From Variovorax guangxiensis (GTDB lineage Bacteria > Pseudomonadota > Gammaproteobacteria > Burkholderiales > Burkholderiaceae_C), in contig NZ_RXFT01000005.1 of assembly GCF_003952165.1 (NCBI RefSeq), positions 418,754 to 482,753 on the forward strand: DNA of 64,000 nucleotides, in the 5' to 3' direction. The stretch's first letter is position 1, and every line of letters starts with the position of its first letter. The position numbers and the translations under genes are program-made. The notes beneath the pieces are model-generated. The model saw only the letters and a program-made list of their open reading frames with translations, was not told the origin of the DNA and ran no database searches. Of this stretch, positions 60,245 through 64,000 are shown one piece after another.

Positions 60245-61474
60245 ATGGGTGCGATTCCAGCCACAATGCGCGCCATGGTCGGAATCCAGGAAATCGAACG
60301 CGCCGCGGCGCGGCTCCAGGGGCAGGTGCTCAACACGCCGTGCGTGGAGTCGCGCACCCTTTCGGAAATCGTCGGCGCTCAGGTGTTCCTGAAATTCGAG
60401 AACCTGCAGTTCACATCCTCGTTCAAGGAGCGGGGGGCATGCAACAAGCTGGTGGATCTTTCGGAGAACGGTACACGCGGAGTGATCGCCATGTCTGCCG
60501 GCAACCATGCGCAGGGTGTGGCCTATCACGCGCAACGCCTCGGCCTGCGGGCGCTGATCGTGATGCCGCGCTTCACGCCCGGCGTGAAGATCGAACGCAC
60601 GCGCGGCTTCGGCGCCGAGGTGGTGCTGCACGGCGACACGCTGGAAGCGGCGCGCACCCATGCCTTCGAGCTTGCGCAGCGCGAGGGGCTGACCTTCGTG
60701 CATCCCTACGACGACGAGGCGATCATCGCCGGCCAGGGCACCGTGGCGCTGGAGATGCTCGACGCCGTTCCCGATTTCGACGCGCTGGTGGTGTCGGTCG
60801 GTGGCGGCGGGCTGATCGCGGGCATGGCAGTGGCCGCGCGCGAACGCAAGCCGGACATCGAGATCGTCGGCGTGCAGACCACGCGCTTTCCGGCGATGGT
60901 CAACGCCGTCAAGGGTACCCACCATGCGCAGGGCTCGAGCACCATCGCCGAAGGCATCGCGGTCGGTACACCCGGTGTGCTGACGCAGCAGATCATCGCG
61001 AGCAAGGTCGACGACCTGCTGCTGGTGGATGAAGGCGATATCGAGCAGGGCGTGCTGATGCTGCTGGAGATCGAAAAGACCCTGGTCGAGGGTGCGGGTG
61101 CTGCCGGGCTGGCGGCGCTGATACGGCACCCCGAGCGCTTCCGGGGCAAGCGCGTGGGACTGGTGCTGTCGGGTGGCAACATCGATCCGCTGCTGCTGGC
61201 GGCCATCATCGAGCGCGGCATGGTTCGGGCGGGGCGGCTGGCGCGCATCCGGGTGAGCGCACGCGACGTGCCGGGTTCGCTGGCCCACATCACGGCCACT
61301 GTGGCCGAAGCGGGCGCTAACGTCGACGAGGTTCATCACCAACGCGCCTTCACCATGCTGGCGGCACAGAACGTCGATGTCGAGCTGGTCCTGCAGACCC
61401 GCGGACGGGCCCACCTGGCCAGCGTGCTGTCCGCGCTGAAGGGCGCCGGCTTCGAGGCCGAAGAGCAGCATTGA
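60245..61474 (+). CDS. ilvA: Threonine ammonia-lyase
   Basis: This 409-residue PLP enzyme converts threonine to 2-oxobutanoate and ammonia. The PLP lysine is in SSFKERGACNKL (about residue 60) and the phosphate-binding loop is VGGGGLIAG (about 185). A single C-terminal ACT domain (about 335-409, RIRVSARDVPGSLAHITA) is present, giving the short form of IlvA/TdcB with an ACT domain. The start is uncertain: ATG at 60245, 60266 and 60275 all lack a clear ribosome-binding site. Confidence 0.92.
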   Translation: MGAIPATMRAMVGIQEIERAAARLQGQVLNTPCVESRTLSEIVGAQVFLKFENLQFTSSFKERGACNKLVDLSENGTRGVIAMSAGNHAQGVAYHAQRLGLRALIVMPRFTPGVKIERTRGFGAEVVLHGDTLEAARTHAFELAQREGLTFVHPYDDEAIIAGQGTVALEMLDAVPDFDALVVSVGGGGLIAGMAVAARERKPDIEIVGVQTTRFPAMVNAVKGTHHAQGSSTIAEGIAVGTPGVLTQQIIASKVDDLLLVDEGDIEQGVLMLLEIEKTLVEGAGAAGLAALIRHPERFRGKRVGLVLSGGNIDPLLLAAIIERGMVRAGRLARIRVSARDVPGSLAHITATVAEAGANVDEVHHQRAFTMLAAQNVDVELVLQTRGRAHLASVLSALKGAGFEAEEQH

Positions 61475-61593
61475 GCTGCAAGATCAAGCCCGCAAGGCGC
61501 TGTTTGGGGGCTCGCATCCCCCTAGAACGGCTCCGGACGGCCCGCCGGTAAAATGCCATCAGTTTGTCAATTGCGTATTCGAGGAATTTCCCG

Positions 61594-61746
61594 ATGTCCA
61601 ATCCCACTCCCGTCGAGCCGAGCCACAGCGCGGCCGTCGAACATGACGCTGTCGAGTCGGTCGTTCACCTGATGCCGCTGGTGCTTCCGCTGGCCGGCGG
61701 CGTGCTGATGCTGCTGCTGGCATCCATCGCCGTCTACATGGCCTGA
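61594..61746 (+). CDS. Small single-span membrane protein
   Basis: This 50-residue product has an acidic N-terminus (MSNPTPVEPSHSAAVEHD) and one strongly hydrophobic segment (about 27-48, LPLVLPLAGGVLMLLLASIAVYM). An AGGAA site lies 7 nt before the ATG, which supports translation. It sits between threonine ammonia-lyase and PEP carboxykinase genes. I do not recognise a family. It could be an accessory subunit of a respiratory or transport complex, but nothing in the sequence proves it. Confidence 0.65.
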   Translation: MSNPTPVEPSHSAAVEHDAVESVVHLMPLVLPLAGGVLMLLLASIAVYMA

Positions 61747-61899
61747 CGCTGACAGGCGTTAGCGCCTTTGTCCGCGGGCGGTGCGGCCCGCGCTGACGCA
61801 ATCTCCCGAAGCGAAACGTTTTCTCAAACGGACCTCCGTGCCTGAGCTGGCGCGGCGTCCCGTTCGGAAAGACGATTTTTCAACTTAGGAGATTTTCCG

Positions 61900-63765
61900 A
61901 TGAACGCACCCACGATGAAGGGCCTCACCATTCAGGCGCCCTCATACGTCAAGAACGCGAAACTGATTGCCTGGGTGGCCGACATGGCCGCGCTGTGCAA
62001 ACCCGAAGCCATCCACTGGTGCGACGGAAGCAAGGAAGAGTACGACCGCCTGTGCCAGCAACTGGTCGACGCCGGCACCTTCAAGAAGCTCAACCCCGCC
62101 AAGCGGCCCAATTCCTTCCTCGCGGTGTCCGACCCGAGCGACGTCGCGCGAGTGGAAGATCGCACCTACATCTGCTCCGAGCAGAAGGAAAACGCCGGCC
62201 CCACCAACAACTGGATGGCTCCCGCCGAGATGCGCGCGACCCTGCAGCCGCTGTTCGACGGCTGCATGAAGGGCCGAACGATGTACGTCGTGCCGTTCAG
62301 CATGGGCCCTCTGGGTTCGCCGATCGCGCACATCGGCATCGAGCTCTCCGACTCGCCCTACGTGGCGGTCAACATGCGCATCATGACCCGCATGGGCAAG
62401 GCCGTTTACGACGTGCTCGGCGCCGACGGCGAGTTCGTGCCCTGCGTGCATACCGTGGGTGCACCGCTCGAGCCTGGCCAGAAGGACGTGTCCTGGCCGT
62501 GCAACAAGACCAAGTACATCGTTCACTACCCCGAGACGCGCGAGATCTGGAGCTACGGCTCGGGCTACGGCGGCAACGCGCTGCTGGGCAAGAAGTGTTT
62601 CGCGCTGCGCATCGCTTCCAACATGGGCCGCGATGAAGGCTGGCTGGCCGAGCACATGCTCATCCTCGGCGTGACGAGTCCCGAGGGCAAGAAATACCAC
62701 GTGGCGGCGGCTTTCCCCAGCGCCTGCGGCAAGACGAATTTCTCGATGCTGGTGCCGCCTGCGGGCTTCGAAGGCTGGAAGGTTACGACCATCGGCGACG
62801 ACATCGCCTGGATCAAGCCCGGCAAGGACGGTCGCCTCTATGCGATCAACCCGGAGGCTGGTTATTTCGGCGTGGCGCCCGGCACCAACATGCTGACCAA
62901 TCCGAACTGCATGGACAGCCTGCACCACGACGTGATCTTCACGAACGTGGCACTCACCGATGACGGCGACGTGTGGTGGGAAGGCATGGAGCAGGACACC
63001 AAGACGCTGCCCGGGCATCTCACCGACTGGCAAGGCAAGGACTGGACCCCGCAGATCGCGAAGGAAACCGGCGCCAAGGCTGCGCACCCGAACTCGCGTT
63101 TCACCGTGGCCGCGACGAACAACCCCGCGCTGGACGATGCCTGGGACGACCCGAAGGGTGTGGCGATCGACGCGTTCATCTTCGGTGGCCGCCGGTCGAC
63201 CACCGTGCCGCTGGTGACCGAGGCCCGCAACTGGGTCGAGGGTGTCTACATGGCAGCGACCATGGGTTCGGAAACCACCGCTGCCGCAGCCGGCCAGCAA
63301 GGCGTGGTGCGCCGCGACCCGTTCGCGATGCTGCCGTTCATGGGCTACAACATGAGCGACTACTTCCAGCATTGGCTCGATCTGGGCAAGAAGCTGGAAG
63401 CTGCTGGCGCGAAGTTGCCGAAGATCTACACGACCAACTGGTTCCGCAAGGGAGCTGATGGCAAGTTCGTCTGGCCAGGCTATGGCGAGAACATGCGTGT
63501 GCTGAAGTGGATGATCGATCGTGTCGAAGGTAACAAGACCGAAGGCGTGGATCACATCACCGGCGTGAGTCCGCGCTATGAGGATCTGAACTGGACTGGC
63601 TTGAATTTCAGCGCGGAGCAATTCGCTACTGTGACGAGTATCGACAAAGCTGCATGGCAGGCCGAGTTGAAGCTGCATGCGGAGCTGTTCAAGCAGCTCG
63701 AGCATCATCTCCCGAAGGAGCTTCCGGAGACCAAGGCTGCGATTGAGCAGCGCTTGGCTGCTTGA
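61900..63765 (+). CDS. pckG: Phosphoenolpyruvate carboxykinase (GTP)
   Basis: This 621-residue enzyme converts oxaloacetate to PEP with GTP, the first step of gluconeogenesis. It has [12 protein letters not shown] (about 270-281, P-loop with the reactive Cys), [16 protein letters not shown], the metal-binding [12 protein letters not shown] and [20 protein letters not shown] precedes the ATG. Growth on acids from the catabolic clusters in this window would need it. Confidence 0.97.
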   Translation: MNAPTMKGLTIQAPSYVKNAKLIAWVADMAALCKPEAIHWCDGSKEEYDRLCQQLVDAGTFKKLNPAKRPNSFLAVSDPSDVARVEDRTYICSEQKENAGPTNNWMAPAEMRATLQPLFDGCMKGRTMYVVPFSMGPLGSPIAHIGIELSDSPYVAVNMRIMTRMGKAVYDVLGADGEFVPCVHTVGAPLEPGQKDVSWPCNKTKYIVHYPETREIWSYGSGYGGNALLGKKCFALRIASNMGRDEGWLAEHMLILGVTSPEGKKYHVAAAFPSACGKTNFSMLVPPAGFEGWKVTTIGDDIAWIKPGKDGRLYAINPEAGYFGVAPGTNMLTNPNCMDSLHHDVIFTNVALTDDGDVWWEGMEQDTKTLPGHLTDWQGKDWTPQIAKETGAKAAHPNSRFTVAATNNPALDDAWDDPKGVAIDAFIFGGRRSTTVPLVTEARNWVEGVYMAATMGSETTAAAAGQQGVVRRDPFAMLPFMGYNMSDYFQHWLDLGKKLEAAGAKLPKIYTTNWFRKGADGKFVWPGYGENMRVLKWMIDRVEGNKTEGVDHITGVSPRYEDLNWTGLNFSAEQFATVTSIDKAAWQAELKLHAELFKQLEHHLPKELPETKAAIEQRLAA

Positions 63766-63788
63766 TAGCAAGCTGCTTCAAAAAAGCA

Positions 63789-63819
63789 AAAGCCCGATGG
63801 AAATCCATCGGGCTTTTTT
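63789..63819 (+). terminator. Rho-independent terminator after pckG
   Basis: A perfect 12-bp stem AAAGCCCGATGG (63789-63800), loop AAAT and CCATCGGGCTTT (63805-63816) are followed by TTT and ATTT, 23 bp after the pckG stop. This is a strong canonical terminator, and it can work in both directions. Confidence 0.92.
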
Positions 63820-64000
63820 ATTTGTGCGCACTTCTCAGCAGAGCGGCATAGGCTACCAAGTCGGTTGGCTGCGGGGTTGGTGCAGTTAGCGCCGCGAGTA
63901 ATTCAGTTCTCGCAGTCGCTGTGTAGCCCGTTTTAGTCCGTCTCCTGGCGTTTTTTCTTGTTTGTGCTGTGCAAAGCAAAAACCCCCGATCGCGATGGAC
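63820..64000. other. Right-end sequence without a recognised gene
   Basis: The last 181 bases lie beyond the pckG terminator. I see no credible coding region, only a T-rich stretch (near 63950) and an A/C-rich stretch near the edge that could be the start of another terminator. Confidence 0.5.

Overview
The window is GC-rich, gene-dense DNA from a Burkholderiales bacterium. Comamonadaceae, and most likely Variovorax or a close relative, fits best. The reasons are the split methionine synthase, the many Bug/TctC- and Liv-type solute-binding proteins, the PACE pump, the lipase/foldase pair, the HutF/HutG branch of histidine breakdown, and characteristic intergenic repeats. This placement is by recognition, not by a database search. 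I saw no rRNA, tRNA, CRISPR array, insertion sequence or phage gene.

Layout. 0-3.3 kb: the tssA-tssB-tssC end of a type VI secretion cluster (minus strand). 3.5-22.8 kb: the most interesting part, a two-armed divergent cluster that reads as a complete front end for reductive nicotinamide/nicotinate breakdown. The long minus-strand arm (19650 down to 3486) holds a 6-hydroxynicotinate reductase-like iron-sulfur protein, a UPF0280 protein, two tandem AA_synth-family paralogues, a Liv-type ABC importer with two binding proteins, an exported nicotinamidase, a NicA/NicB-type molybdenum hydroxylase whose large subunit carries three c-type haem sites, and a fumarylacetoacetase-family protein. The plus-strand arm holds a ferredoxin-NADP reductase, a TetR regulator and an enamidase. 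The predicted flow is nicotinamide -> nicotinate -> 6-hydroxynicotinate -> 1,4,5,6-tetrahydro-6-oxonicotinate -> 2-formylglutarate plus ammonia. The first hydroxylation is of the aerobic cytochrome-linked type. The later steps are of the type described in the fermenter Eubacterium barkeri. Two clean inverted repeats lie in the divergent promoter region.

22.8-26.0 kb: a three-gene Gtr-like glycosylation operon. 26.1-28.8 kb and 35.1-36.2 kb: the two halves of methionine synthase, encoded as separate genes about 6.3 kb apart. Between them are a secreted lipase with its foldase, a PACE efflux protein with a divergent LysR regulator, a TetR-oxidoreductase pair sharing one duplicated operator, and an SH3-domain secreted protein.

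36.2-49.6 kb: a long minus-strand histidine utilisation (hut) cluster. It has a NitT/TauT-type ABC importer, hutC, hutH, hutU, an IclR regulator, a polar amino-acid ABC importer lacking its ATPase, and hutD, hutI, hutF and hutG. HutC-like palindromes of the form TGT-N4-ACA sit upstream of the importer and directly in front of hutH.

49.9-64 kb: recQ, a LysR regulator, a Bug-type binding protein with a lactonase-like amidohydrolase, a lipoprotein nucleoside hydrolase behind a perfect 32-bp palindrome, an S41 protease lipoprotein, an unusual double-AAA+ ATPase, threonine ammonia-lyase, a 50-residue membrane peptide and GTP-dependent PEP carboxykinase followed by a strong terminator.
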